In this document: in pieces, positions 9,184 to 20,130 of the stretch | Layout of the letters: the number at the start of each line of letters is the position of its first letter | Numbering within the stretch: the first letter of the stretch is position 1 | Assembly: GCA_910592205.1 (NCBI GenBank) | Contig: CAJVPJ010000580.1 | Coordinates: 1-21,541, forward strand | Direction: 5' to 3' | DNA length: 21,541 nt | Origin: Paraglomus occultum | Taxonomy: Eukaryota > Glomeromycota > Glomeromycetes > Paraglomerales > Paraglomeraceae | Notes under the pieces: model-generated | Told to the model about the DNA's origin: nothing | The model's input: the letters and a program-made list of their open reading frames with translations, nothing else | Database searches by the model: none | Position numbers and translations under genes: made by a program

Positions 9184-11848
9184 ATGGAAGATCTTAGGGA
9201 ACTGATCTTTAACTGGACACTAAAGCCCAATGAATTTGACATCTATGTAATTTCTCATCAGAATTCTGTAAAGTCTCTTAACGTCTCTTATTATTGACTA
9301 ATCATAAATCTTGCATCACGTAGCTCAATAACCTCAAGGAATCAGAGTATAGCGAGAGTGGCGCGAGGATTCTTCGCGCCTTCATGGAAGAGCCAGTTTT
9401 CAAGACGTTTACTGGTATAAAACCCGCGGCAGAAATGCAGAACGTTGTGTTAACAGGAAAGCAAGATTTGCTTTTGAAAAAGTCGTGTAAGGTTTGCTTC
9501 AGTTATAACTAGTTGATATCGTGAGATTGATCGTAGTAGTTTCTTATCTCAAGGCCTTGACCGTGTGCTTTCTTTAGTTAATACAAAAGACAAAATTGGG
9601 TTTGCATCAAATAGAGAGAAATGTACCCGTTTATCTTCAAGGAATCTTATTGAGATATTTAATTGAATATGCGCCGTAAGTCTTGCTTTTGCTCACAATT
9701 GCGTCGTGATTCGTTTCTTACAATTCTTGTCTCCTAGGTCTTCCGATCCTAGCCAAGATCCTATAATCAGAACATACAGATGGTCGATTCGATCTGTTTA
9801 CAAAGATGCACCAACATTTAACAAGTTTATCGACTCGTCTTCCGTCCACACTCGCCTTGAGGAACTTTATGGTAAACTTACTCGAGAAGTATGTAATTGG
9901 AATGTTGTCAACTATTTTACATAACGTAACCTAATGTAAAATATATCATGTCTCAAAATCAGAGCGAGAGCATTTCGCAAGAAAACCGGATTTTATCAGT
10001 CCAGTTGGCTTTTGAATTGGGACGGTTCTATTTTGCCAAAGGAGATTTTAATAAGGCTGCGTTTTACTTGGAAAATTCTGTCGCAGCCATGGAGAGCCTA
10101 GATGACAGTGAAGACTATAATAATCTCTGGTACTAAACGTTGTCGATTTTCGTTGCGATGTGCTGCATATTTATCAAACACTGATTTCTTGTAGTGAAAT
10201 AAACAAAGAGAGATTAATTGGTTTTGCACAAGCGGCGACGGCCATGTCGGGTCCTCAATTTCATGAAACATCTCCAATCAAGCGCGTTGATAGGCTTCGT
10301 GCCGAAAAAAATTACGAGGAAATCATTCCATTACTACTAAATAAAGGGACAAAATCGCTGTTATCCCGTAGTTTTCGTAGATCTTTAGTAGACGAAGCAG
10401 TCAATTGTGGGCAGCTCGGGACGGCAGTCAAACTCGCTGTGTGTAATGCTCTGAACGTAGCTGATATTTCTGCAGGTGATACATATATTCTTCACCAATA
10501 AAGTTTGTTGTCCTTTTTAACGAAATTTCATAATCTGATCTGCTCCCCTAGATAATATGGTTATGGAAATACCGGTTCGCTGTTTAGGATACATTCGAAC
10601 CTCGCCACAGGATTCAGCTGTTGAGAAAGTGCTTGTTGAAGTGTTTCAGTATTGCATTTCCGAGATGGAAGAATGCGACAAAATGCAAGAAGACCCCGGT
10701 TCGGATACTGCTATTGCCGAGCAGAGGCTGACAAATCTGGAAGAGTTTGTTAGGAAATTTTGCGTGAAAGCTAACTCACCAAAGGCATGGAAGACAGCTG
10801 CTGCTACAGGTGAGCAGGTAATTTTCAATATGTATCAAAAATTCATATAAACCTTCTAGACCATCTCACTATGCAACGACAGGTCTCGACTTTCTAAGCC
10901 CTCCGCAAGATTACATTACCCGCCTAAGCAACGTTCATTTCAATGGACGCGAGGACGTTATGGACGAAGATGACTCTTGGGAACCCAAACCGATTCAAAA
11001 GCCCGATGTATCCAATACAAGAGACAAGACTAGAAAAGCAATAAGGTCTGTTCCTAATTCTTTATCGTATGGTTAATTCTGTCATGCAATGCTTACTGTC
11101 CGTATAATCGCTATTATAGGTCCTTTTTAGAAGAGATGGCTCAGGCTACTTCCAATTTCACTCAGTTTTCGAAAACATCTGGAAACGGAAAGACCGAAGA
11201 CATACTTGTGTCTTATCAATCATCAGTAAAGCAAGCGGTCAAGTATTGCATAAAATTAAAAGGTATGGTGCGTAATGATGATAATATGAAGACAGTTCTT
11301 GCGTATACAATGCTGATCCATACAGTTGTCAATCAGAATACATGGCAGCAGCAGTTCTGTTGCAGTTTATCCCGGCTGATACAAATCTAGAGTCAGAGTA
11401 CGTGGATGCTCTTCGTTACATTAAGCAAGCAGCCGAAAATGAGGCATTCGCTCAATCCACTTTCTTAAACTTGGTGTGGAGCACACCAATGTTAGAGGCC
11501 ATAGTGTGTATCCTTTGACTCGCATCTTCCATTTTGAAATACATATGCTCCGTTTCCCCCCACAAGAAGTTATTACGCTTAATTCCGATCACCATTTGTT
11601 AGGTATGGCAAAAGCCAGGGGACATCCCGAGGTTGCTGACCAAGTCGTAAGTACTTGTACGTAACAAATGTTCTTGAGCTCCTCAAGACTTATCTGACTT
11701 GTGTCTTTTGTTCCAATAGATCAAGCACATGAATGAACCATGGACATTCACGGGTAAAGATTATGATCCGAACTACAGAAAATTACATATCGAGAAGACC
11801 AAGCAACGATGTTTTCTGGAGTTATGTAAAATCTTTGTTGATGATTGA
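9184..11848 (+). CDS. Integrator complex subunit 8 (INTS8) homologue
   Basis: INTS8 is a TPR-like helical scaffold of the nuclear Integrator complex that holds PP2A and attenuates RNA polymerase II transcription. Twelve exons: 9184-9246, 9324-9491, 9578-9675, 9738-9888, 9963-10129, 10195-10475, 10552-10809, 10883-11045, 11120-11262, 11337-11507, 11603-11646, 11720-11848; 611 residues, frame kept throughout. Compared with human INTS8 (about 995 aa), matches run in order: TYRWSIRSVYK / LYNRWAIRTIV; LAFELGRFYFAKGD / CYDLGAAYFQQGS; LCEINKERLIGFAQA / HCTIDEKRLAGYCQA; KNYEEIIPLLL / GNYQEVIQIFI; VKLAVCNALNVADI / FKVCACNTVRDIL; MLEAIVCMAKARGHPE / ILEYLTYLHHKRGE; and the Lys-rich end RKLHIEKTKQRCFLELCKIF. 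The human residues are recalled, not aligned by a program. The protein is shorter because central repeats are missing, not because of a break. The donors GTACTA (10130) and GTATCC (11508) are weak but keep frame and homology. Confidence 0.8.
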
Positions 11849-12018
11849 TTATACCGAATTATGTTGTGCATCGATCATCTTTTTCCGATGGACTATGTAT
11901 AAATGCTATTGGGTTTATTTGTTATAAACGGTGCTGTTCTCTAGTCAAATATTTCCCAAAGTCACTTCAATAAGTAATTGACGGTTTATCCGACACTTAC
12001 GTAAAACTTAGACATTTA
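11849..12018. other. Short convergent 3' region
   Basis: 170 bp between the stops of the INTS8-like gene (+) and the methyltransferase gene (-); the two 3' UTRs probably abut or overlap here. Confidence 0.5.
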
Positions 12019-13021
12019 CTATAATAAATCTATTTGCAACAATTGTATTGTAGCAAATGTATCATCAACACCTCTTTTGTATTTCTCCTTTGCCCTTTTT
12101 CTTCCTATAAATATAAATATGCCATCTTCTTCGCCAAATATCCTAAAGTTCGCCTCATTTTCTTCCACAACATTCTCTCTCTCATCAACCTTTGTAGTTC
12201 CTTCGCGTACGGTATTACATATACCTGTCCGTGCCTTTGTATTAACTCTGACAGCCTTCAAATAAAAAAATCTTCCCACTTGCTCCCAAAAAGCCTCTTC
12301 TTTCCATTGAGCCCGAACTTTATACCCGAAAACAACGATTGTTTCTTCGCCGCATATCTCTAATAAAGTTTTTATGAGTGGATCGAATAATTCTGGAAAA
12401 TATACAAGATCTGAAGCTATAACAAGATCTATTCTGTGCTTTGAATTTATGCACTCGGAATGTGCCGAATTGCCCCATTCAAGAGGTGCGACTATAATAT
12501 GATCTGTATTTGCCCGAGAATTGTTTGATACATTGCGATTGAGAAGAGGGAGGACGTCCGGTAGATCTGTAAGAATTAGCGTGAAGGGAGGAACCAATCT
12601 TGAGGCAAGAGTAATACCAAGATAGCCTGTTCCCGATCCTAGTTCCAAAATTGTGTAATGAGATGAATGATATTGTGTTCTCGCATCATGGTGAAAGAGA
12701 TAGGAGGGTATAGGACATGGTGGGTCAAAGGCAAAATGATCGGGTGGTAGACAGAGGTAGAGATCTAGTGCATATGTGCTGTTAGGGTTGAAGTAACAAA
12801 AGTTGAAGTATTTGATTTTGTTACAAATTAACAAGTCCTTTCAACGAATGTGCAATATTCAACCTGTCCCAGACCTTTCCAGCTAATCCAAATGTCTTTA
12901 CATCTTGTAGTGAACGTAGCTCAATTTTATCACCAGAACGTCTACGAAACAATTTTTGCGATTCTGATGGTCCTTGAGATGGCTCCACATTGAGGTTTGA
13001 CGGATGATTGAAAGAATTCAT
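12019..13021 (-). CDS. METTL21/EFM6-type protein-lysine N-methyltransferase
   Basis: Two exons read downwards, 13021-12864 and 12778-12019, give 305 residues; the 85-bp intron has donor GTTGAA and acceptor CCCTAACAG and restores the family signature GLAGKVWDSTYALDLYL. This is a seven-beta-strand, SAM-dependent methyltransferase: motif I ILELGSGTGYLG at 96-107, acidic loop TDLPDVLPLLNRN at 123-135, PLEWG at 151-155 and the post-motif II ASDLVYFPELFDPL at 174-187. These are typical of METTL21 proteins and of fungal EFM6/EFM7/RKM5 enzymes that methylate translation elongation factors or ribosomal proteins. EFM6 (eEF1A lysine) is my best guess for the subfamily, but the target cannot be read from the sequence. 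The Ser/Pro-rich first 40 residues look disordered. Head-to-head with the BTB-TLDc gene, 132 bp between start codons. Confidence 0.87.
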
Positions 13022-13153
13022 TCGACAGAGTTAATTTAGTCAAAAAGTATAAATGGTTGATTGACTAGAGATCATTAACAAAATTAAGTTAGCTTAAATA
13101 TTTGTGCATGTGACATTCTTGGGAAAGCCTTTGACACTTTTTGATTGTATATA
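13022..13153. promoter_or_regulatory. Compact bidirectional promoter
   Basis: Only 132 bp separate the start codons of the methyltransferase gene (-) and the BTB-BACK-TLDc gene (+), so both core promoters and 5' UTRs must share this space. I see no unambiguous TATA or CCAAT box. Confidence 0.6.
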
Positions 13154-14956
13154 ATGGCTTCTGAATTCCATTCTGATCTTGCCGCTGACTTTGGTAGCTT
13201 ACTTGAAAATGCAGACGATTATAATGTTGAAATTCGAGTAGGAGAGGAGCCCAATGTGAAGTCATTTCAATCACATTCTGTAATCCTGCGTGGACGTTCT
13301 CCATACTTTCGAACCGCCTTATCGAGTAGTTGGGCTCGAAAAGATGGAGAAAAGTTTATTCTCAAACAACCCAATATTTCGCCTACCGTATTTGAAGTTA
13401 TACACAAGTGAGTGCGAGAACAATGTGGGAGCGAGGGTATAAACTGAGGTATCACGTCGAATACGGCGGAAGGTACACAATTTTAATAACAATGGTTTCC
13501 GCAATTTTATACACATTAGATTCATTTATAGCGGATCTATTGACTTTAATGCTCAGAATAACCCTGACTTACTCGAGTTAATGGTAGCCGCTGATGAACT
13601 GGCTCTTACAAAGTTAATAAATCACGTCCAAGATTACCTTATAGAAACTCAATGCTCGTGGCTGCGAGAAAACCTCTTTTCCGTAGTTCATGTCGTCTGC
13701 CGTCATGAACCGTGCTCACAACTACGTGATTACATTCTGAGTTATATATGCGGCAATCCGCAAGTGTTGTTCAAGTCTGAAAACTTTTGCTCGGTGGAGG
13801 AGAATGTACTGTCATATCTATTGAAGAGAGACGACTTGGAGATGGAGGAGACTGAAATTTGGGAATCTTTGTTACAGTGGGGAATTGCAAATATGCCGTC
13901 ACCATCATCCAGTGATTGTAATAAATGGAGTAAGGAAGAATTTGCAGCTTTGGAGCGTACGTTACATGATTTGATCCCTTTGATTAGGTTCTTTCAAATG
14001 CCTTCGAATGAATTTTACGAGAAAGTTAGGCAAAATTTTAAAAAAATCTTGCCAAAAGAATTGAACGAAGATATTGTCAAGTATGTGATTTGTTTTTCAA
14101 TGCGATTTTGATTCAACCATGTAATTGTTGTTGAAGCGTCTAATAACGCTTTGAAGATATCATATGAAGTCACCCGATGTGAGTGACATTAAATCCGAGA
14201 TTCTGCCTCCCCGTCTCATTCCAATGGATTCCACAACTATAAATACCAAGCATGCTGCTCTTATTTCCAGTTGGATTGGTAAGGAAAAAAAAGATTTAGT
14301 CGATTATTCGCGTATCGTAAATTACTCAATACAAGTTGATCTTTTTGTAGACCGGAAATACGATGCGATAACTCTAAGCAATTATAAAGACATGTCACAT
14401 GAATTCCGGTTGCTTTTACGGTGGGGTATTAATATTAGACGTTACATGAATTTATGTTAATCCAAGACTGCCCTTTCGCTTATTTTTATTCTCTTTCATT
14501 GACTACAGTGGCAGTCGAGACGGCTTTGATGCACGGACATTCCATAGCCTCTGCGATAGTAAAGGTCCGACGGTAGTGATAGCCAAGGTCAGCAGAACAG
14601 GCGAGCTTGTTGGCGGATACAATCCAACGAAATGGCAGCAAGCATACGATAGTCAATACGTCAGAGCACACGATAGTTTTATTTTTTCGTTTGGAGACAA
14701 TAATCATTCTAAATTGAGTCGAGTCATGTTGAATTCTGTTAATTATGCGATCAGATGGACTGAATCGTATGGTCCTTGTTTTGGAAATGGCGATTTGTGG
14801 ATGAATCGTGCAATTGATGCAGCCTCCGAAAACAACAGAAAATGGTCTAGTAGGAGATCTTCGTATGAATATAGTATAATTGATAGTGATAGCTTTGATG
14901 TCGAGGACTATGAAGTGTTTCAAATTGTTAGAAAGTCCGCTGTATTGTATTTATAG
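13154..14956 (+). CDS. BTB-BACK-TLDc domain protein
   Basis: Four exons, 13154-13407, 13520-14080, 14157-14420 and 14509-14956, encode 508 residues; all introns are phase 2. An N-terminal BTB/POZ domain (about 20-125) has SFQSHSVILRGRSPYFRTAL and the FIYSGSIDF turn across the first intron. A BACK-like helical region (about 130-265) contains EENVLSYLLKRDDLEMEETEIWESLLQWG and ends in the typical YEKVRQNFKKILPKEL. A TLDc domain (about 301-508) opens with KHAALISSWIG and has FRLLLRGSRDGFDARTFHSLCD, GGYNP, FGNGDLW and a terminal EDYEVFQI. BTB-BACK suggests a Cullin-3 substrate adaptor; TLDc proteins bind the V-ATPase in other eukaryotes. Proteins of this architecture form very large families in Rhizophagus and relatives. 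The individual role is unknown. Confidence 0.93.
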
Positions 14957-15065
14957 GAGAATATTGTCATACATGGCAGGCGCAATCATTAAATTTTGGT
15001 GGCATGATGCAACCATGGTTGTAAATATTTCGAAATTAACAGCCCAAAATTGATAGTTTGTTGAA

Positions 15066-16940
15066 ATGGCTCTGAGAGAAACTAATGTAAGAATTGTCAT
15101 ATGAGAGATTAAATTGATTGTAATCTCCTAAGCGGTTATCATAATTTTAGAGCTGGTCAAATGACACATTCGATGTGTCGTTAACTACTTTTGCGGTTCA
15201 ATTCTTTGCGGACGTACTAACGAGGCTCGGGGCTGATAAGGACAAATTCAACGAATTTGTAAAAAGTGTTGAAAAATGTGAGCTCTTGCACTTTATCTTA
15301 AACAAAAACCAAACAGCAGTAAATATGAAACTAATTATCATTTCGTTTTCCAAGCCTATAACGCAGAGAATCCATGTAAGCACAAGTATTTTGGTTATTC
15401 TAACACGCGTAAACTCTTTGGACGGCCTTTCACCATCATTTCACCATTTTCCCGGATAGATCACAACGCATTTCATGCGGGCGATGTTTTACAATGTATG
15501 ATGTTAATATTAATGAAATCTGCCACTAAAGACTAAAAATTTTAGTAACAAACTCTTTTGCGCAGCTGCTTATTTTTTCACACAACAACAAAGGATAAAA
15601 GAGATTCTGTCTGATCTGGATGTATTAACTTTGCTTTTCGGTGGGTCAGTAGACAGACTTATTCTGAAAGTTTCGCCCTTATTAACGGTTACATTCCATT
15701 TAGCCGCTCTAGTTCATGACATTGATCACCCTGGACTCAGTGCAGACTTTCTTTTGAGAATAGAACATAATACTGAAGCAGTGCAAAAGTTAAAACTGAA
15801 TAGATATTTCACAAGTCATAATAATAGAAGGAATTTTCTAGAGGTATACGCGACCGGAGTGGAGTTTTAGCACTTGATTTGGGATTAATGAGTCTAACAA
15901 ATTGTTTCCCAGCATTATCATGTAGTTTTTGCTTTTGATCTCTTATTTCAAGAGAAACATAACTTTTTACAATGTTTAAATGATAATGACCTGTTACTAT
16001 TTACTAACCGTGTAACTGATTTGATATTGAGGTAAGGTTACCATGATTTTTATTAAATTGTAAATACTAATACTGAGACTACAGATTCGCACATCAACAT
16101 CATTTATTGTTAGTACTGATATGGCAGATCATGATTTACATTTGAGTGAATTTCAGAAGATTGTAAGTAATTGAATGTTGAGCCGTAATTTAAGCACCAT
16201 TATAACTACATGCTTATAACGTTTTAGCTATCAACTAACAGTGATATAGGAAAGAGTGATGTTTACAAGCTGAGCTTGATGAAGATCATCATAAAGGTAT
16301 CAAATTTGTTAGAGATCATAATCACGTTCTTAGCAAAGACTTTATATAGTTAAAATTTCCCAGGCGTGTGACATAGGTCATCCAGCAAAACCTCTTGAAA
16401 TTCATAAAAAATGGAGTGGTCTTGTGATCAATGAAATGCAAATTCAGGTAACATATAACATGCCTTTTTTGCTCAGTTTGAATTTAATTACCAATACAAT
16501 ATTTATGGTCTGTTATTTATAAGGCGGAAAAACAGAGACTGTTTGAAACTGGCCAGTTGCCATTGATGGTATCCAGATTTATGTCTGCATCAGTTGTAAA
16601 TATAAAACATAATTGTTCTTATTATTTGTTGCAACTGTTTTTAGGACCATAACAATGATAATAATAAGAAAATCAATGTGAGTGAACTGTGTTAATATTC
16701 GTCTCTTGTGACATTTGCAACTGATCTAATTATATGTTTATCTAACATATAGGCGGAGTTTCTCAAACACAAGTAAGATATTGTACTCGAAATATGTTGT
16801 ATATTGTATTGGTATCAGTATTACTAATTCTTAACCATAATAATAGAGTGATACCGCTTTTTGAAACACTGTCACTATATGTACCTCTTGAAATTCAGAC
16901 GAAACAATTGTATGAAAACTTGTGTTATTGGGAATCCTAA
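15066..16940 (+). CDS. Class I 3',5'-cyclic-nucleotide phosphodiesterase (catalytic domain only)
   Basis: Expected to hydrolyse cAMP and/or cGMP. Thirteen small exons: 15066-15086, 15151-15277, 15460-15495, 15566-15640, 15704-15843, 15913-16031, 16114-16162, 16228-16296, 16364-16447, 16524-16595, 16645-16677, 16753-16772, 16847-16940; 312 residues, frame and homology kept at each junction. Landmarks: YHNAFHAGDVLQ at 50-61 (catalytic and first metal His), LVHDIDHPG at 89-97 (metal His-Asp), FQEKHNF, LILSTDMADHD at about 170-178, KACDIGHPAKPL from 212 (metal Asp 215) and VIPLFETL from 283. All four metal ligands are present. Where the family has QxGFIxF...PLWE this protein has NAEFLKH...PLFE, so the invariant purine-binding Gln is Asn275. 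There is no regulatory domain N-terminal to the catalytic domain. The models of exons 11 and 12 (33 and 20 nt) are the least certain. Confidence 0.85.
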
Positions 16941-17759
16941 TTAATCACGGATGAAATTAAAAAAGCAAATAACTCACTTCCGAACGAAAGTGTCTTTGTT
17001 CTACGATCTTGCGAATTATTATTCCATGACTTTCCCAATGTGGCTAATAAACCCCTACTTGCAGTCAACCAATTAACTTTAACATTGAAAGGTGGAATTA
17101 ATTGTTATCAATGCAATTGAACATATTATTTATTCTTCTATTTCCCGAAAGAACAATAATAATAAGCAACCAAAATAAAAATGCAGACTTTAATAATGGG
17201 ATAGGAGGTGAGTTAACCTTACTATTACCCTTACCTGCTTTATGGTACACAGACAATAGCTTCAAGCTAAATCTTGGCTATTCGCCACAGAATATAGGTG
17301 ATGCGCAGAATTCGGTAATATTAATATTGTAACGCGCACCAATTTACGTACATGGCTCTGACAATTATTATTATGAGATCTGTAGTAGTATTAGTATATT
17401 AATATAGAAAGTTTATTTGAACAAGTCGTAAGGCATTTATTTAAACAAAACCATGCTTGCAACCCGTTGCTGGAAAACATTTCGAGTACTTGGGGAAGAA
17501 GTTAGTTCAGCTTGTTTATTTTAAGACGATCAGCCTGCAAATAATTATTTAAGTTTGAGAATGCTACACAGTCAGACACGTGCAATAGGGTAATTCGTTA
17601 CACAACATAGTATGTTGAGTGAAAATTCCATTAACCAGTTAAATAAAGCAAATAACTACGCCAAGTGCGAAAATTTTTTTCTAAAAAAAAAATTCAGATC
17701 AGAAACATAAAAAAGCTCAAACAAGACTAAACTCAGTCCCAACACTCAGTCCCCACAAG
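16941..17759. other. Intergenic region, no gene seen
   Basis: 819 bp, AT-rich, between the phosphodiesterase stop and the holocytochrome c synthase start. It must contain the promoter of the latter. Just before the ATG there is a pyrimidine/adenine-rich leader with two CTCAGTCCC blocks (about 17731-17755). The reading frame at 17102-17332 has no recognisable motif. Confidence 0.45.
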
Positions 17760-18955
17760 ATGTCATCACCACCACCAGAGTGTCCAATGCATTCCTCTTC
17801 CTCCGCTGCTACCTGCCCATATACATCGTCTTCCAAACCTCAAACTCACTCGGGTGATGCTCTGTCACCAGAGAATCAAATGCCTAATCTGTCCCAACTA
17901 CCAGCCCCAAATCAGCGAATTAGCCTCCCCACAAATCGAACAACATCATCTATTCCCAAAGCAAGCTCTTCGAGTTACTGGGAATATCCGTCTCCACAAC
18001 AGTTTTATAATGCTCTTGTTAGAAAAGGGTGGGAGACGCCCGAAGAAAGTATTGAGACCATGGTAGATATACATAACTTTTTGAATGAAGAAGCATGGAA
18101 TGAAATTTTAAAATGGGAAAAGGTGAAGAAGTGGTGAGTTTTCGTTGCAAAGAGGGGATGCAAGGAGAGGAAATATCAAGGAGGTGAGAATAAGTATAAT
18201 GTACAATAAATAGGAAGTGAAAGACGAATTAACATAGAACAAATGTAATTTTATATTAAAATTTAATTTACGCCTTTCACAAGAAATATTTCTTACGCCA
18301 GCGATCATTTGAATCTTTTATTGTTCTAATTTAAGAACTTTAAATTTCAATGTCACCGCATCTGCCGGCAACAATCATTCATTCGCTCACGCTTACTAAA
18401 AGTCTCTCCTCATGTCTCTTGGCAGTGAGTGTGCCGGAGGACCTAAACTACTGCGTTTTAAAGGTAGACCGCAAGACTTAAGCCCGAAAGCAAGGATGTT
18501 ACAGTGGGCTGGAAAGGTCTTTCCTTCGTTTAGGTATGTTGGGATGTTGGGGAACGTGGTTCGCTTAACCATTGTCGTTATGAGAGTTCTATAACTGAAA
18601 GGTTTGATTTAATGGTCTAATAATCCATCTTACATCTCTCCTCAACATTATTCTCCCCCACACCTCTCATATTACGTTTACTACGTTTATTAGCACACCA
18701 TTACCATTCGACAGACATGATTGGACAATCGATCGCTGTGGGAAACAGGTTCGTTACGTTATAGACTATTACGCTGGTCCTGATGAAGGTGATACACCCG
18801 TGTTCTATCTGGATGTACGCCCAGCATTGGATTCATTCGAAAGTGTGACCGACCGGATTAAGGCTGTTACAAGAAATACGTTCGAGAGATTGAGAGACCG
18901 GATAGAGAGTAGAAATATTACAAGTGGGAGAGGGAACGGGAGTGGTGAAAGATAG
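17760..18955 (+). CDS. Holocytochrome c synthase (cytochrome c heme lyase)
   Basis: Attaches heme covalently to the CXXCH of apocytochrome c in the mitochondrial intermembrane space. Exons 17760-18133, 18426-18533 and 18694-18955 give 247 residues; both introns are phase 2 and the first, 292 bp, is long for this window. The N-terminus has heme-regulatory CP motifs (ECPMH at 7-11, TCPY at 18-21) followed by a Ser/Pro/Thr-rich stretch of about 60 residues. The core has [17 protein letters not shown], whose His105 aligns with the heme ligand His154 of human HCCS, then [46 protein letters not shown] and [16 protein letters not shown]. About seven extra residues (KVFPSFST) precede LPFDRHDW. No alternative splice that I can see removes them in frame. 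Confidence 0.93.
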
Positions 18956-19361
18956 AGTTAGAATAATAAGATTGAAGGATTGAGTGTCGGAGAGGACAAA
19001 ATAGAATTCAGAAAAGACATGCGGAATGTACTTTTAATAATGATCGAACGATAAATGTTCTTAGAGGCCATTTGCCCTTTTCCCGTCTTTACACGAGAGT
19101 GACCTTCGATCTATCTGAGGAATGTTAAACTATATGCCGCCCCTCGTCTTTACAATTGATTGTTAATAAGATATATTGCAAGATGAAACAACTGATTCCA
19201 GATCGGAAACAGTAATATTAGATCGATAAACAACTTCAAATCAATACTTGTCTCAGCATGGAATTGTATACAGAAATTGCGCGCCTTGCCCTTACCGACG
19301 ACAATCCTGAAAAACTTTTTATTTTTTTATGTATGATGAGAGGGACATTTTTAGAGTTCTC
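18956..19361. other. Intergenic region
   Basis: 406 bp between the holocytochrome c synthase stop and the transposase relic. The part up to about 19100 is purine-rich 3' UTR-like sequence. I see no gene or terminal inverted repeat. Confidence 0.4.
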
Positions 19362-20130
19362 TTATTGAGGAATAAACCAGTTTGCCAGTCCTGAGTTGAT
19401 ATAGCCAGCGAGTAGAGATAGGCCATTGGTACTGAGACGATATTGCAGCAATGTCCAGTATAAATTTCGAATCGTATCAGATTTTATATTCATAGGAATA
19501 CCCCTGTCGCTGTCTTTGTATCCATCATGAAGATAATACGCTAGGTTAAAAGGTTTGACGGATGCTCTGTTAAAAAATCCGAAGTTGTGTTTAGGTTTCA
19601 ACTTCAAATTTAGTTACGCCGTGTGCGCAGAATGCATTCCACATATGCCTGGGCTTCAGATCGAAAATTAATGCTGCAACGGCACCCGCCTCTTTAATCC
19701 CGACATATAAGCTGCATTATCAGTAAGCCAATAATTGCATTTTATCGGATCAAATTTATAGTCTTTGAGAATGGCTGCAACATGCACTGATTTATATCTG
19801 TCATTGTTGCCAGTATCAACATAGGTTCCTCTTTTTTATTATTCCAATAAGCAAAGCAAACTAGAAATATTTTTTTCTCCCCTCTGGTGCTTTCATCTGC
19901 CATGATTCCATACGTAAGCGGGTTTCTCTGTCAATGTTAAGGTTTTCGCAGGTAAACAATCTCTTGGTTCCAACGAGAAACTGAGCCATTTGATAGCCAC
20001 TTGTAAATGCGTGCATTCTACCGTTGATAATTCCCGTGTTACTAAGTTCAGTAACTAGTTGAACGAATTGAGATATTCTTTTTTTCCTTTCCGGGTTATT
20101 GAACGAGTTTTGCTTATTCAGTATTGAGCC
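19362..20130 (-). pseudogene. Decayed hAT-like transposase relic
   Basis: Transposase-like segments on the minus strand lie in collinear order but in different frames. They are: SGYQMAQFLVGTKRLFTCEN (about 20000-19940); TYGIMADESTRGEKKIFLVC (about 19930-19870), which resembles the first catalytic Asp block of hAT/DUF4371 elements; YKFDPIKCNYWLTDNAAYMS (about 19770-19710), like the second Asp block TDNAxNM; PRHMWNAFCAHG (about 19650); and a last open stretch 19607-19362 with KPFNLAYYLHDGYKDSDRGI, as in the distal part of hAT proteins. Frame changes and stops between the blocks mean it cannot encode a full transposase. No start codon, BED zinc finger or terminal repeats were seen. The hAT assignment rests on motif resemblance only. 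Confidence 0.6.

Noticed and set aside
12034-12363. 109-residue plus-strand frame opposite the methyltransferase
   Set aside because: Antisense shadow of the methyltransferase exon, with no motif of its own; the minus-strand protein has clear SAM-binding signatures.
14486-14923. 145-residue minus-strand frame
   Set aside because: Antisense to the TLDc exon 14509-14956, which has well-conserved domain motifs.
17102-17332. 76-residue plus-strand frame downstream of the phosphodiesterase
   Set aside because: Hydrophobic, low-complexity translation of AT-rich DNA without family resemblance or conserved splice partners.
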